From: Candidatus Latescibacterota bacterium
Lineage (GTDB): Bacteria > JAAXHH01
Direction: 5' to 3'
Assembly (NCBI GenBank): GCA_022821085.1
Contig: JAJEEG010000006.1
Location: 744,001 to 808,000 of the forward strand
DNA: 64,000 nucleotides
How positions within the stretch are numbered: position 1 is the stretch's first letter; every line of letters starts with the position of its first letter. Position numbers and translations under genes: made by a program. Below are positions 23,766 to 32,079 of this stretch, in pieces. The notes under the pieces were generated by a model, which saw nothing but the letters and a program-made list of their open reading frames with translations, searched no databases and had not been told where the DNA came from.

Positions 23766-26087
23766 TCAGCGGATCTTCAAGTGCCGTTTCCGGTCGGTCA
23801 CCCGTCCGATGCAGGCCGCTTGCGCGTAACCGGCTTCCCGCAGTTTCGCGACGATCTTGTCGATGCCGGAGACAGGCACGCCGGCCAGCAGTCCACCGGA
23901 CGTCTGGGGGTCGAAGAGTATTGCGTCCCGCCCGTCCGATACGCCATGCTCCACCTCGTCCGCGGCGCCAGGACCCACTGTGTCCGCCGTGCCGGGTCCC
24001 GACTCCACCTGCCATCTCTTCTGTAAGTGTTCCCGGTTGGACGGCGCCAGGGTGCTTTCCACGCCGGCGGCCACGCAATCGGCCGCGCCGGCATAAAGCG
24101 GTATCCGGTCGATTTCGAGCTCCGCGCCGGCCCTGCTGGCCTCGAGCATCTCGACCAGGTGTCCCGCCAGGCCGAAGCCGGTCACGTCCGTGACGGCGGG
24201 TATGCCGGCCTCAGCGAGGATCCGTGCCGCCTCCGCGTTGGACCGGAGCATGCCCTCGAAGACCGCGTCGACCCAGCTACCCCTGGCCTTCAGGTGCATG
24301 TCGGCCGCCAGGATGACGCCCGTTCCCAGGGGCTTGGCGAGGACGAGCCCGTCCCCCGGCCGCAATCCTCCCTTCCTGAATACGGCGTCGCTGCCGGTCA
24401 GGCCGTTCATGGTTATGCTGACGGCCGTCTCCGAGCCTTCGCTCGTATGCCCGCCGAGGAGCGTGACCCCGAGACGCCGGGCTTCTTCCGCGATCCCGCC
24501 CATGAGCTGTCTCAGGTCGTTCGCCACGAGGGGTTTTTCCGCGTAGGGCAGCGTGACCGTAACGAGTGCGGAGTGGGGTTCGGCCCCCATGGCGTACAGA
24601 TCGGACGCGGCGTGTACCAGGGCGATGCGGCCGAAGAGGTGCAGGTCGCCGGTGAAGGCCCGGAAGCCGTCCACAGTCTGTACCAGCGACCGGCCGGGAG
24701 GAATCTCCAGCAGCGCCGCGTCGTCGGCGTCGTGCAGTCCGATCCGGACGCCCTCCCGGCTGTATACCTCCAGTTCGTCGAGAACGCCGGTCAATACGGT
24801 AGAACCGACCTTGGCGCCGCACCCGGCGCAGCGCATGGACGACACTTCCGGACCTCCGCCAGTTTCTTTTCCGGTGTGGTGCGCGTCGCCGGTAGGGTGC
24901 GCATCGTGCGCGGGCGGCGCATCGCCGGCCGGGTCCATGGGCGGCAGCAGCGCCGGTTCGAACTTCCGCATCCAGCGCCGGTCGATCCAGTCCTTCAACC
25001 GCCACACCCAGGGGCCGTGGAAGGAGGCGAGACGCCGGCTTGCCACGGCGTTCCGCGTCCCGGTCATCAGCAGCGCGAGCGCGGAGGCCTGGGGCCTGTA
25101 GGGAACCGGGGACCGGTTTTCGAGCCAGGCATGAAGGTTGCGGGCAAGGACGGGTCCCTCGCGGACTGCGTATACCCCCGATTTGGGCAGGGTACGAGAG
25201 GGGAATTCGATACAGTCGCCCGCCGCGAAGACGTTGTCGTAATCCATGGCCTGCAGGGTGGGCCGGACGCGGATGAACCCGGCATCGCTGGTCGCCAGGT
25301 TTGCTTCCTTTAATAAACCGGGCGGCGCTCCGCCCGTTGCCCAGAGCAGGAAGTCGAAGGGCAGGGACGGATGATCTTCGAAATGGACCGATTTTTCATC
25401 CACGCCCACAACCCGCAGGCCGGTATGGCAGGCGATCCCCTTTTCTTCGAGGTATCGCCCGATGATCGCGGCGACCCGGGGACGGTGCCCGGTCAGCAAA
25501 GTCGTCCGCGCATCCACGAGGGAGATCTGAACGGGCGCGAATCGCTCTCTCCATCTCGAGTGCATGGCAAAGGCCAGTTCCACGCCAGCCGCGCCGCCTC
25601 CCGCGATGACGATCCGTAACGGCCGGCCGTCGCTCCGGTGGTTTGCGTCGAACTGGTGAACTCGCTTCAGCAGCAGGCCGAGCGGCCTCGTGGGCACGGC
25701 GAATTCCCGCACGCCCGGGGTGTCCATGCCCCGAGGAATGGAACCGACGTTGATCGAAAGGGCATCGTAGGCAAGGGGAGGCCGGCCGTCGTCGAAGAAA
25801 ACCTGCTGGAGCGCCGGATCGAGACCGGACACGCGTGCCCGGACGAACCGGATACCTGCCCAGGTACACAGCGGCCTTAATTCCATTTCCATCTCGTCGG
25901 GTCGGTACAGGCCGGCCAGGCAACCGGGCAGCATACCGGAATAGCAGACGGTGGATTCGTCCGAGATGAGCGTGACGCGGATGCCGCCCAGGGCCTTTTT
26001 CATGGCCAGCATGCGGATGACCTGTACGTGGGAATGGCCGCCGCCGACCAGCACGAGGTCTTTTTTTAGAGGGATGGTCTGGTTCAT
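23766..26087 (-). CDS. selD: Selenide, water dikinase (SelD) with N-terminal FAD/NAD(P)-dependent oxidoreductase domain
   Basis: A 773-residue fusion. Residues 1 to about 370 are an NDH-2-like pyridine nucleotide-disulfide oxidoreductase: LVLVGGGHSHVQVI (FAD), IVIAGGGAAGVEL (NAD) and VFAAGDC. A Pro/Asp/His-rich linker of about 40 residues follows. From about residue 416 comes SelD: RCAGCGAKVG with the catalytic Cys and Lys, then QTVDGFRAF, DLYAMGAEPHSALV, LLGGHTSE, TDVTGFGLAGHL and DPQTSGGLLAG. SelD makes selenophosphate for selenocysteine or selenouridine. The oxidoreductase half may deliver reduced selenium. This domain pairing is known from cyanobacteria and other bacteria. No selA, selB, tRNA-Sec or in-frame UGA gene is visible in this window. 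Confidence 0.93.
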   Translation of the reverse strand: MNQTIPLKKDLVLVGGGHSHVQVIRMLAMKKALGGIRVTLISDESTVCYSGMLPGCLAGLYRPDEMEMELRPLCTWAGIRFVRARVSGLDPALQQVFFDDGRPPLAYDALSINVGSIPRGMDTPGVREFAVPTRPLGLLLKRVHQFDANHRSDGRPLRIVIAGGGAAGVELAFAMHSRWRERFAPVQISLVDARTTLLTGHRPRVAAIIGRYLEEKGIACHTGLRVVGVDEKSVHFEDHPSLPFDFLLWATGGAPPGLLKEANLATSDAGFIRVRPTLQAMDYDNVFAAGDCIEFPSRTLPKSGVYAVREGPVLARNLHAWLENRSPVPYRPQASALALLMTGTRNAVASRRLASFHGPWVWRLKDWIDRRWMRKFEPALLPPMDPAGDAPPAHDAHPTGDAHHTGKETGGGPEVSSMRCAGCGAKVGSTVLTGVLDELEVYSREGVRIGLHDADDAALLEIPPGRSLVQTVDGFRAFTGDLHLFGRIALVHAASDLYAMGAEPHSALVTVTLPYAEKPLVANDLRQLMGGIAEEARRLGVTLLGGHTSEGSETAVSITMNGLTGSDAVFRKGGLRPGDGLVLAKPLGTGVILAADMHLKARGSWVDAVFEGMLRSNAEAARILAEAGIPAVTDVTGFGLAGHLVEMLEASRAGAELEIDRIPLYAGAADCVAAGVESTLAPSNREHLQKRWQVESGPGTADTVGPGAADEVEHGVSDGRDAILFDPQTSGGLLAGVPVSGIDKIVAKLREAGYAQAACIGRVTDRKRHLKIR

Positions 26088-26126
26088 AGTCGTTTCTACT
26101 TTGTATCGACACCGAATTCGCGGTCA

Positions 26127-26168
26127 CCCGGCATCGGTCACCTGGCATCGGACGCCTGGCATCGGACG
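26127..26168. repeat. 14-bp tandem repeat x3 upstream of selD
   Basis: Units begin at 26127, 26141 and 26155. The last two are identical (cctggcatcggacg) and the first differs at three or four positions. Confidence 0.88.
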
Positions 26169-26361
26169 TCTGCGAGATCCGGGGAATCCAGCGACCACGA
26201 GGGAATGGAATATACATGGCGAGGCCGTGCGGCCAAAGTCCATTATGACTGCGGAATGCCTCCGGCGGATGATCGAATATGCCGGTTTTGCGGAGTCGGT
26301 AAAGCGACCTGACCGAGCTTGACACACGCAGTAGATTATCGTGACGAAGATGGCTTATCCT

Positions 26362-26379
26362 GACACGATGAAACGTGTC
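26362..26379. promoter_or_regulatory. Inverted repeat, possible operator
   Basis: gacacg and cgtgtc form a perfect 6-bp dyad around a 6-base centre, 40 bp upstream of the start codon at 26420. It is not followed by a T-run, so a terminator is unlikely. Confidence 0.35.
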
Positions 26380-26419
26380 TAAAACTTCCGGGGAATCACA
26401 ACGACAAAAAGGAGTATCC

Positions 26420-26944
26420 ATGGCGTTCAATATCAGGAAACGCGGCAAGCTGACCTACTACTACCACGGCGAAAGCCCGGTGCTGTCGGCCCTGGTTACG
26501 GAGGAACAGCCGGACGGCGACCTGAAGATCTATTTCGCCGGTCTCACGGGCGGCTACTCGGCCAAGGGCGTGCTGGAGCGCGAGGAACTGATTTCGATGG
26601 AGCCGGACAAGGAGATCCCGCTCGTATTCCAGAGCTGGGAGAAATGGCTGATTGACGCCGGCCTGTGCAAATCGCTCAAAGAAGTGGATTTCATCGAAGT
26701 ACATGCCTTCGGATGCCAGCCGAAATCGCCCAATCCCCTCGTGGACCCGTTGGGTTACGCCGCCGAACAGGATCGGCTGAAGGAAGCGTACGCCCGGGCG
26801 TACAGCAGCTTCTTCAGGGACTATCTGCCGGACAACGGGGTGCCGTGCCGCTTTACCGTCCATCTCGTCGACGTCCCCGATAAGGCCGCGTCTTACGAGT
26901 TCTACTCAACCGCCCTTTGGCAGCGGTCGCTCCAGACCGGATAG
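26420..26944 (+). CDS. Protein of unknown function (174 aa)
   Basis: I do not recognise a family. The start at 26420 is well supported by AAAAAGGAG 6-9 bp upstream. The protein opens with basic MAFNIRKRGKLTYYYHGESP. It has no signal peptide or membrane segment, and includes an aromatic, acidic middle (PLVFQSWEKWLIDAG, VDFIEVHAFG) and a Tyr/Arg-rich helix (EAYARAYSSFFRDYLP). It is 5' of the RraA-like gene but separated from it by a 176-bp gap containing a promoter, so it is probably transcribed on its own. Confidence 0.7.
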   Translation: MAFNIRKRGKLTYYYHGESPVLSALVTEEQPDGDLKIYFAGLTGGYSAKGVLEREELISMEPDKEIPLVFQSWEKWLIDAGLCKSLKEVDFIEVHAFGCQPKSPNPLVDPLGYAAEQDRLKEAYARAYSSFFRDYLPDNGVPCRFTVHLVDVPDKAASYEFYSTALWQRSLQTG

Positions 26945-26990
26945 TCCGAAAGACGCATGGGGATCCGGCCCGCCGGGACCGATTACCGGC

Positions 26991-27019
26991 TTGACACCCC
27001 GTAGAATCAGGACCATATT
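26991..27019 (+). promoter_or_regulatory. Promoter TTGACA-N17-CATATT upstream of the RraA/sulfatase operon
   Basis: Consensus -35 (26991-26996), 17-bp spacer and CATATT at 27014-27019. The start would be near 27026, giving a leader of about 95 nt. Confidence 0.65.
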
Positions 27020-27046
27020 CACCGGGTTCATTCCACCTGATTGACG

Positions 27047-27078
27047 GACCGATCAGTCTGACCGATCGGACGGTCTGA
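27047..27078 (+). promoter_or_regulatory. Possible operator: repeated gaccgatc half-sites in the leader
   Basis: gaccgatc occurs at 27047-27054 and 27060-27067 (13-bp period) and is mirrored by gatcggacggtc, forming an imperfect dyad downstream of the promoter. It is a candidate repressor site for the sulfatase block. Confidence 0.4.
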
Positions 27079-27120
27079 TTTCCCACCACTTCTCCGCACG
27101 CAGCCCGGAAGGAGCGATGC

Positions 27121-27870
27121 ATGTCCGAGCGGTCCGCGCAAGATGCGTTGGAGGCGCTGAAACAGTTCGATACGCCCTCGATTACAAACGTCGTGGCGAC
27201 CTACCCGACCCACCCCCTCTGCCTGGGCCTATACAATCCATGGTCGGAGAACTGGTACACCGATCAGACGATCAAGTGCATCTATCCCGAACTCGGGCGC
27301 ACCGTGGGCTATGCCGTTACCTGCGTATTCGGTTTGCCCGAGCCGGGCTTCAAGAACCTCTCTTTCATTGACATCATAGACGCGCTGGACGAATCTCCCC
27401 GACCGACGATACTCGTGATCCAGCAGAAATTCCCGCCCGAGATCGCCGGCAAGGTGGGGCTGGCCGGCGGCAACATGGCTTCGGCCAGCAAGGCGGTGGG
27501 ATGCGTCGGAATGTTATCCAACGGGCCTTCCCGGGATGTCGACGAGATCCGGCCCATGGCATTCCAGTACCTGTTGAGCGGCGTGACCCCGGGCCACGGG
27601 GACATGGCGGTACATGCCGTAAACGTGCCTGTGTCCGTAGGCGGGATGGACGTTGCGCCGGGTGAGATCATCCACATGGACGAGAACGGCGCCTGCAAGT
27701 TCCCGGCGAGCAAGCTGGATGCGGTCCTTGAAAACGCCACGGCCCTGGCGGCCGAGGAGGAAGTACGGATCACCGCGTTCCAGAATGCCCGGTCGGCCGA
27801 CGAAGTCAAGGCCATCCTGGGCGGCCATAGCTACGGCAAACAGGACAACGGCAAGAAAGAAGAAGAATAA
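27121..27870 (+). CDS. RraA-like family protein (HMG-aldolase fold)
   Basis: A 249-residue member of the RraA / 4-hydroxy-4-methyl-2-oxoglutarate aldolase fold. The core contains the GGNMASASKAVGCVGMLSNGPSRD stretch, with the Arg-Asp pair that binds the metal and substrate in true aldolases, and PGEIIHMDENGACKFP. Members may be aldolases or oxaloacetate decarboxylases, or may bind RNase E. In this context, first in a sulfatase operon, a catabolic lyase is more likely. The last codons are Lys/Glu-rich. AAGGAG precedes the ATG, and the stop overlaps the sulfatase start by 1 bp (ATGA-like). Confidence 0.82.
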   Translation: MSERSAQDALEALKQFDTPSITNVVATYPTHPLCLGLYNPWSENWYTDQTIKCIYPELGRTVGYAVTCVFGLPEPGFKNLSFIDIIDALDESPRPTILVIQQKFPPEIAGKVGLAGGNMASASKAVGCVGMLSNGPSRDVDEIRPMAFQYLLSGVTPGHGDMAVHAVNVPVSVGGMDVAPGEIIHMDENGACKFPASKLDAVLENATALAAEEEVRITAFQNARSADEVKAILGGHSYGKQDNGKKEEE

Positions 27871-29351
27871 TGAAATGCGTATTCATCGTGCTTGATACCG
27901 TCCGCCGGGACTACCTTTCGACCTACGGCAACGACTGGGTGCATACGCCCGCCCTGGACCGACTGGCGGAACGGGGCGTCGTTTTCGACAACCACTGGGT
28001 GGGTTCGCTGCCGTGCATGCCGGCGCGGCGGGAGTTTATGACCGGGCGGTACAACTTCATTTACCGCGGATGGGGCCCTATCGAACCCTACGACGATACG
28101 CTGCCGGGCGAGTTGCGGAAGAACGACGTCTTCACCCACCTGCTGACCGATCATTACCACTACTTCGAACTCGGGGGAGAGAACTACCACACGGCGTTCA
28201 ACACCTGGGACTTCTTCCGCGGCCAGGAGAACGACTGGTGGGCGTCCCACGTGGACCGCATGGCGCTGCCCGGCCACCTGGGCCAACTCAGCCAGCAGAA
28301 TTACGGCAACCGGAAACTGCAGCAGCGCGAAGAGGACTTCTCCGGTCCGAAGACCGCGCAGGCGGCCATCGAGTGGCTGAAGACGAACCGGGCGTCCGAC
28401 GACTGGTTCCTGCAGGTCGAAATCTTCGATCCCCACGAGCCCTTTTATTGCACAGACAAATACCGGGACATGTACGGCGACGATTACGACGGACCGTTCT
28501 ACGACTGGCCGAGCTACGACGAGGTCCACGAATCCCCGGAAGCTGTCGAACACATCCGGAAGTGCTATGCAGGGCTGCTCACGATGACGGACCACTGGGT
28601 GGGCAGGATATTCGACACGCTCGACGACCTGGGGCTGTGGGACGACACGCTGGTCGTGTTCACCACGGATCACGGGACCATGCTGGCCGAGCATGACTTC
28701 TGGATGAAGAACATCATGCCCCTGTACAACGAGATCGTCCGGATACCGCTGATCGCGAGCCTGCCCGACAATGAGCGGGCAGGTACGCGCACCGGAGCGC
28801 TCACGCAGACCATCGACCTGATGCCGACCTTTCTCGACTACTTCGATGTTGCGCCGCCGCCTCACGTCCAGGGACGGTCTCTGCGGGAGGTGCTGGACGG
28901 CGGCGGAGTCCGGGCGGATGGTATTTTCGGTTATTTCGGGATGGCCATGAACTTAACGGACGGGAGGTACGTGTACATGCGCAACCCGGTCAATGAGGAC
29001 GCGGGACCGCTGTATGCGTACACGGCCATGCCCACGGGCGGTTTGAACCGCTGGTATCCCAGGGAGGTGTACGACCGGGTCGAAACGGGCCGGTACTTCG
29101 GCCACACCTACAACCTGCCGTTGTACAAGATCCCCACCGACGGCAAGGTCCCGCGTCACCACCCCGACGAGGCGTCCTACGCGGGGCGGAACCAGCTCTT
29201 CGACGTAGTGGCGGATCCCGCACAGCAGCACCCCGTAGAAGATCCGGCGCTGGAAGCCCGGTTCACAGAACGGATCGCCCGGCATCTGCAGGCATGCGAG
29301 GCCATGCCGGAACAGTTCACCCGTCTGGGTATCGATCCACCCGCAGCTTAG
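27870..29351 (+). CDS. Type I sulfatase (arylsulfatase family)
   Basis: A 493-residue alkaline-phosphatase-fold sulfatase. The formylglycine motif is C49-M-P-A-R53 within LPCMPARREFMTGR, so Cys49 should be oxidised to FGly. Metal-binding aspartates are in IVLDTVRRDY near the start, and TTDHGTMLAEH is the second metal/catalytic block. There is no evident signal peptide, so the substrate is probably a small internalised sulfate ester. It is translationally coupled to the RraA-like gene. A maturase is encoded at 36587-37933. Within the block it differs from the other two sulfatases in length and motif. Confidence 0.92.
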   Translation: MKCVFIVLDTVRRDYLSTYGNDWVHTPALDRLAERGVVFDNHWVGSLPCMPARREFMTGRYNFIYRGWGPIEPYDDTLPGELRKNDVFTHLLTDHYHYFELGGENYHTAFNTWDFFRGQENDWWASHVDRMALPGHLGQLSQQNYGNRKLQQREEDFSGPKTAQAAIEWLKTNRASDDWFLQVEIFDPHEPFYCTDKYRDMYGDDYDGPFYDWPSYDEVHESPEAVEHIRKCYAGLLTMTDHWVGRIFDTLDDLGLWDDTLVVFTTDHGTMLAEHDFWMKNIMPLYNEIVRIPLIASLPDNERAGTRTGALTQTIDLMPTFLDYFDVAPPPHVQGRSLREVLDGGGVRADGIFGYFGMAMNLTDGRYVYMRNPVNEDAGPLYAYTAMPTGGLNRWYPREVYDRVETGRYFGHTYNLPLYKIPTDGKVPRHHPDEASYAGRNQLFDVVADPAQQHPVEDPALEARFTERIARHLQACEAMPEQFTRLGIDPPAA

Positions 29352-29380
29352 GCCCGCAGCCCGCAGCTTAGGCCCGCAAC
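29341..29380. repeat. 20-bp tandem repeat x2 spanning the sulfatase stop codon
   Basis: ccgcagcttaggcccgcagc at 29341-29360 is followed by a copy with one mismatch at 29361-29380. The stop codon of the sulfatase lies inside the first unit. Confidence 0.9.
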
Positions 29381-29396
29381 CTGGGATGGAATGATC

Positions 29397-31199
29397 ATGA
29401 AAAAGACTCGAATCCTGCGACGTTTCCCGGCGACGCTCCTGCTCGCCTTCGCGCTGTGGTCAGTGAACTGCGGCGACCAGCCGGCGCCGGACGATGCCGG
29501 CGAAAACACGCCCGCGCCGGATCTGTTCTTCGGCCAGACCGCGGAAATGAAGGAGGCGGCCCACGCCGCGCTGATGGAGCGCCTGCCCGATGATGCCGCG
29601 CCCCTCGAGTACCAGGTGTTCCGGTACATGGCCGCGGAACCCAAGAGCATGGACCAGGGCGTCTCTATCTACGTGGCGGGCGGAAGCGAATTCCACTTCG
29701 AGCGGCTCGTCATGTTCGGAGTGAACGGGGAGCTTCTCCCTGGCGCGGCGCAATCGTGGGAACCTTCCGAGGACGGCAAGACCTGGACCTTCCACCTGCG
29801 CCGGGACGGCCGGTGGAGCGACGGCCGGCCTGTCACGGCCCACGATTTCGAATTCACCTTCAAGCGGTTTCTCCATCCCAACGCGGGCAACGTCTACGCC
29901 TTTCTCTATTACGATATCAAGGGCGCCAAAGCCTACAACCAGCGGGAAACGGACGACGTCGAAACTGTGGGCGTCCGGGCCCTGGACGACTACACCCTGG
30001 TCATCGAGACGGAGCAATCCTGCGCCTTTCTGCCCCATATCACCGCCTACCTCACGTCCGCGCCCGTCCCGCCCTGGCAGGTCGAGAAATACGGGGACCA
30101 GTGGGCCCTTGCCGGCACCTGCCTGACCAACGGACCCTTCCAGCTCGAGACGTGGAAAACGGGCCAGTACATGACGTTCGGCCTGAATCCCCATTACACC
30201 GGGTCCCATCCGGGGCATCTCCGCCAGATCGTCCGCATTTTCAACGCCATGGTCGGCTCGGCCAGCGCGGCGAACGACATGGGCCTGCTGCCCTACGAGA
30301 ACGACGAGATCGACGTGATCGACGTCAGCCCCATGGTCTACGGCGGCCTGCGCGACGACCCGGAGTGGAACGAACGGGCGTGGTCCTACGATCAGTTCAC
30401 GACGATCTACCTGTTCTTCCGGACGCGCCAGCCTCCCTTCGACAACCTCAAGGTCCGCCAGGCTTTCGCCCACGCCATCGACCAGGAGTCGCTGAACGAG
30501 ACGATTCTCCAGGATATGATGATTCCCGCCTACACCATGCTGCCGCTCCATTTCCCGGGCTACGTCGGCGACAAGTACCGGGACCACCAGCGGTTCGACC
30601 CGGACCGCGCCCGTCAGCTGCTCGCCGAGGCCGGCTATCCGGGTGGCAGGGGTTTCCCGCGGATGGATCTCTGGCTCGCCGACGCGACACCCGCTTCCGC
30701 CATCAGCCAGGCGGCCCAGGCGATCCAGGAGATGCTGAAGGAGAACCTGAACGTCCAGATCGATATCCGGAACACGGAAGGCGCGGCGTATCGTTCGGCC
30801 ATGTACGACTGGGAGTTCCCCATGAGCATCATTGGGTTCAATTACGACTTCCCCGATCCCCACAGCATGCTGGGCATCATCTGGCGTTCCCAGCCCAGGG
30901 GCTACACGCGCCACGACTGGCTGAACCCGGAATTCGACCGCCTGATCGACGCGGCCGCCGGAGAGCTGAACCCCGAGGCGCGCATGGCCATGTACGACGA
31001 AGCCGAGGGGATTCTCGCCTCCGAGGCCGCGGCCGTCTTCCTGTGGCACGTCAATGCCTATCAGTTGCGCAAGCCCTGGCTGAAGGGGTTCCGTGAAGAC
31101 CGGTGGGGCAACTTCCCCAATTACCGGAACGCGAACACCTACTACGACCTTTATATCGGCCAGGAGGCCGTGGACAGCGGCCGGCGCATCGACTACTGA
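29397..31199 (+). CDS. Peptide/oligosaccharide-type ABC substrate-binding lipoprotein (SBP family 5)
   Basis: A 600-residue binding protein. The N-terminus has a basic start, a hydrophobic core (TLLLAFALWSVN) and a Cys at about residue 25, giving a likely lipoprotein. Family-5 motifs are WTFHLRRDGRWSDGRPVTAHDFEF, VRQAFAHAIDQESL and DFPDPHSMLG. The ATG at 29397 is preferred over 29391 because GGATGGA then sits at proper distance. It is a paralogue of the protein at 15933. It lies between a sulfatase and PhyH, so it may capture the sulfated compound or its product. No permease gene is adjacent. Confidence 0.9.
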   Translation: MKKTRILRRFPATLLLAFALWSVNCGDQPAPDDAGENTPAPDLFFGQTAEMKEAAHAALMERLPDDAAPLEYQVFRYMAAEPKSMDQGVSIYVAGGSEFHFERLVMFGVNGELLPGAAQSWEPSEDGKTWTFHLRRDGRWSDGRPVTAHDFEFTFKRFLHPNAGNVYAFLYYDIKGAKAYNQRETDDVETVGVRALDDYTLVIETEQSCAFLPHITAYLTSAPVPPWQVEKYGDQWALAGTCLTNGPFQLETWKTGQYMTFGLNPHYTGSHPGHLRQIVRIFNAMVGSASAANDMGLLPYENDEIDVIDVSPMVYGGLRDDPEWNERAWSYDQFTTIYLFFRTRQPPFDNLKVRQAFAHAIDQESLNETILQDMMIPAYTMLPLHFPGYVGDKYRDHQRFDPDRARQLLAEAGYPGGRGFPRMDLWLADATPASAISQAAQAIQEMLKENLNVQIDIRNTEGAAYRSAMYDWEFPMSIIGFNYDFPDPHSMLGIIWRSQPRGYTRHDWLNPEFDRLIDAAAGELNPEARMAMYDEAEGILASEAAAVFLWHVNAYQLRKPWLKGFREDRWGNFPNYRNANTYYDLYIGQEAVDSGRRIDY

Positions 31200-31245
31200 G
31201 AACTCAGTGCAATTTCGCGCTTTGACCGAAGGATCGATTACTGAT

Positions 31246-32070
31246 ATGGAAAATGGACACCAGTACACCGAGATGACCGACGCGCAGCGGGAACATCTCG
31301 ACCAATACGGCTACTTGATCATTGAAGACGCCCTGCCTCCAGCGGTCGTCGGGGAGTTGAACGGGGCCATCGACGAAGTGTACGCCCGGGCCCGGCAGGA
31401 GGGCACGCTGGGGAAAGGCGGCGATCTGAACATGCGGAACTGCATCGTGGCCCACGATGCCTTTTTGCAGTTGCTCGACTGGCCGGCGACCATTCCCCTG
31501 GCCTGGGGCGCGCTCAGCTGGAACATCCAGATGATCACCTCCCACCTGATCGTGCTGCCATCGGGACCGGAACCCACCGAGGACACCAAGCGCGGGCACG
31601 GCATGCACCGGGACGGCGGCCGGTCCTTCGTCGAAATGCAGGAACCCCATCCGCGCATCCTGCTGAAGATCGCCTACGTGCTCAGCGACCAGACGGATCC
31701 TTCCTCCGGGGCCACTTCGCTGGTGCCCGGCAGCAACCGGATCACGGGGGAGCCACCCAGGGATCCGGTCACGGGATGGCCGTATGGCGCCATCCAGATG
31801 AATCTGCCCGCGGGCAGCGCATTCTTGTTCGAGCAGCGCACTTTTCACAGCATCGGGCACAACTGGTGCGGCCACGACCGAAGGACCATCTTCATGGGAT
31901 ACGCGTATCGGTGGGTAAAGCCCATGGACTACATTCAGATGCCGAAGTCCCTCGTGGACCGGTGCACGCCCCTCCAGAAGCAGCTGGTCGGCGAGGTCGG
32001 TGACGCCCTCAGTTACTATCTGCCCGAAGACGAGGATGTACCCCTGAAAGCCTATCTCGGCGGAAAATGA
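31246..32070 (+). CDS. Phytanoyl-CoA dioxygenase (PhyH) family protein in the sulfatase block
   Basis: A 274-residue Fe(II)/2-oxoglutarate oxygenase with YGYLIIEDALPP at the start, the HxD ligand pair in GMHRDGGRS, TSLVPGSNR, and the distal His in TFHSIGHNW followed by RRTIFMGYAYRW. The frame runs upstream to 31093 inside the previous gene, but the ATG at 31246 matches the family start; ATG 31273 is an alternative. The sulfatase gene follows 9 bp downstream. It may hydroxylate a carbon next to the sulfate ester or oxidise the freed alcohol's skeleton. Confidence 0.88.
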   Translation: MENGHQYTEMTDAQREHLDQYGYLIIEDALPPAVVGELNGAIDEVYARARQEGTLGKGGDLNMRNCIVAHDAFLQLLDWPATIPLAWGALSWNIQMITSHLIVLPSGPEPTEDTKRGHGMHRDGGRSFVEMQEPHPRILLKIAYVLSDQTDPSSGATSLVPGSNRITGEPPRDPVTGWPYGAIQMNLPAGSAFLFEQRTFHSIGHNWCGHDRRTIFMGYAYRWVKPMDYIQMPKSLVDRCTPLQKQLVGEVGDALSYYLPEDEDVPLKAYLGGK

Positions 32071-32079
32071 GTTCAGCGC

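Larger units (their letters stand above)
26088..26419. other. Divergent intergenic region between selD and an unknown gene
   Basis: It holds a 14-bp x3 tandem repeat (26127-26168) and a perfect 6-bp inverted repeat gacacg-N6-cgtgtc (26362-26379), which could be an operator for the downstream gene. TTGACA at about 26320 lacks a convincing -10. No RNA gene is seen. Confidence 0.6.
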
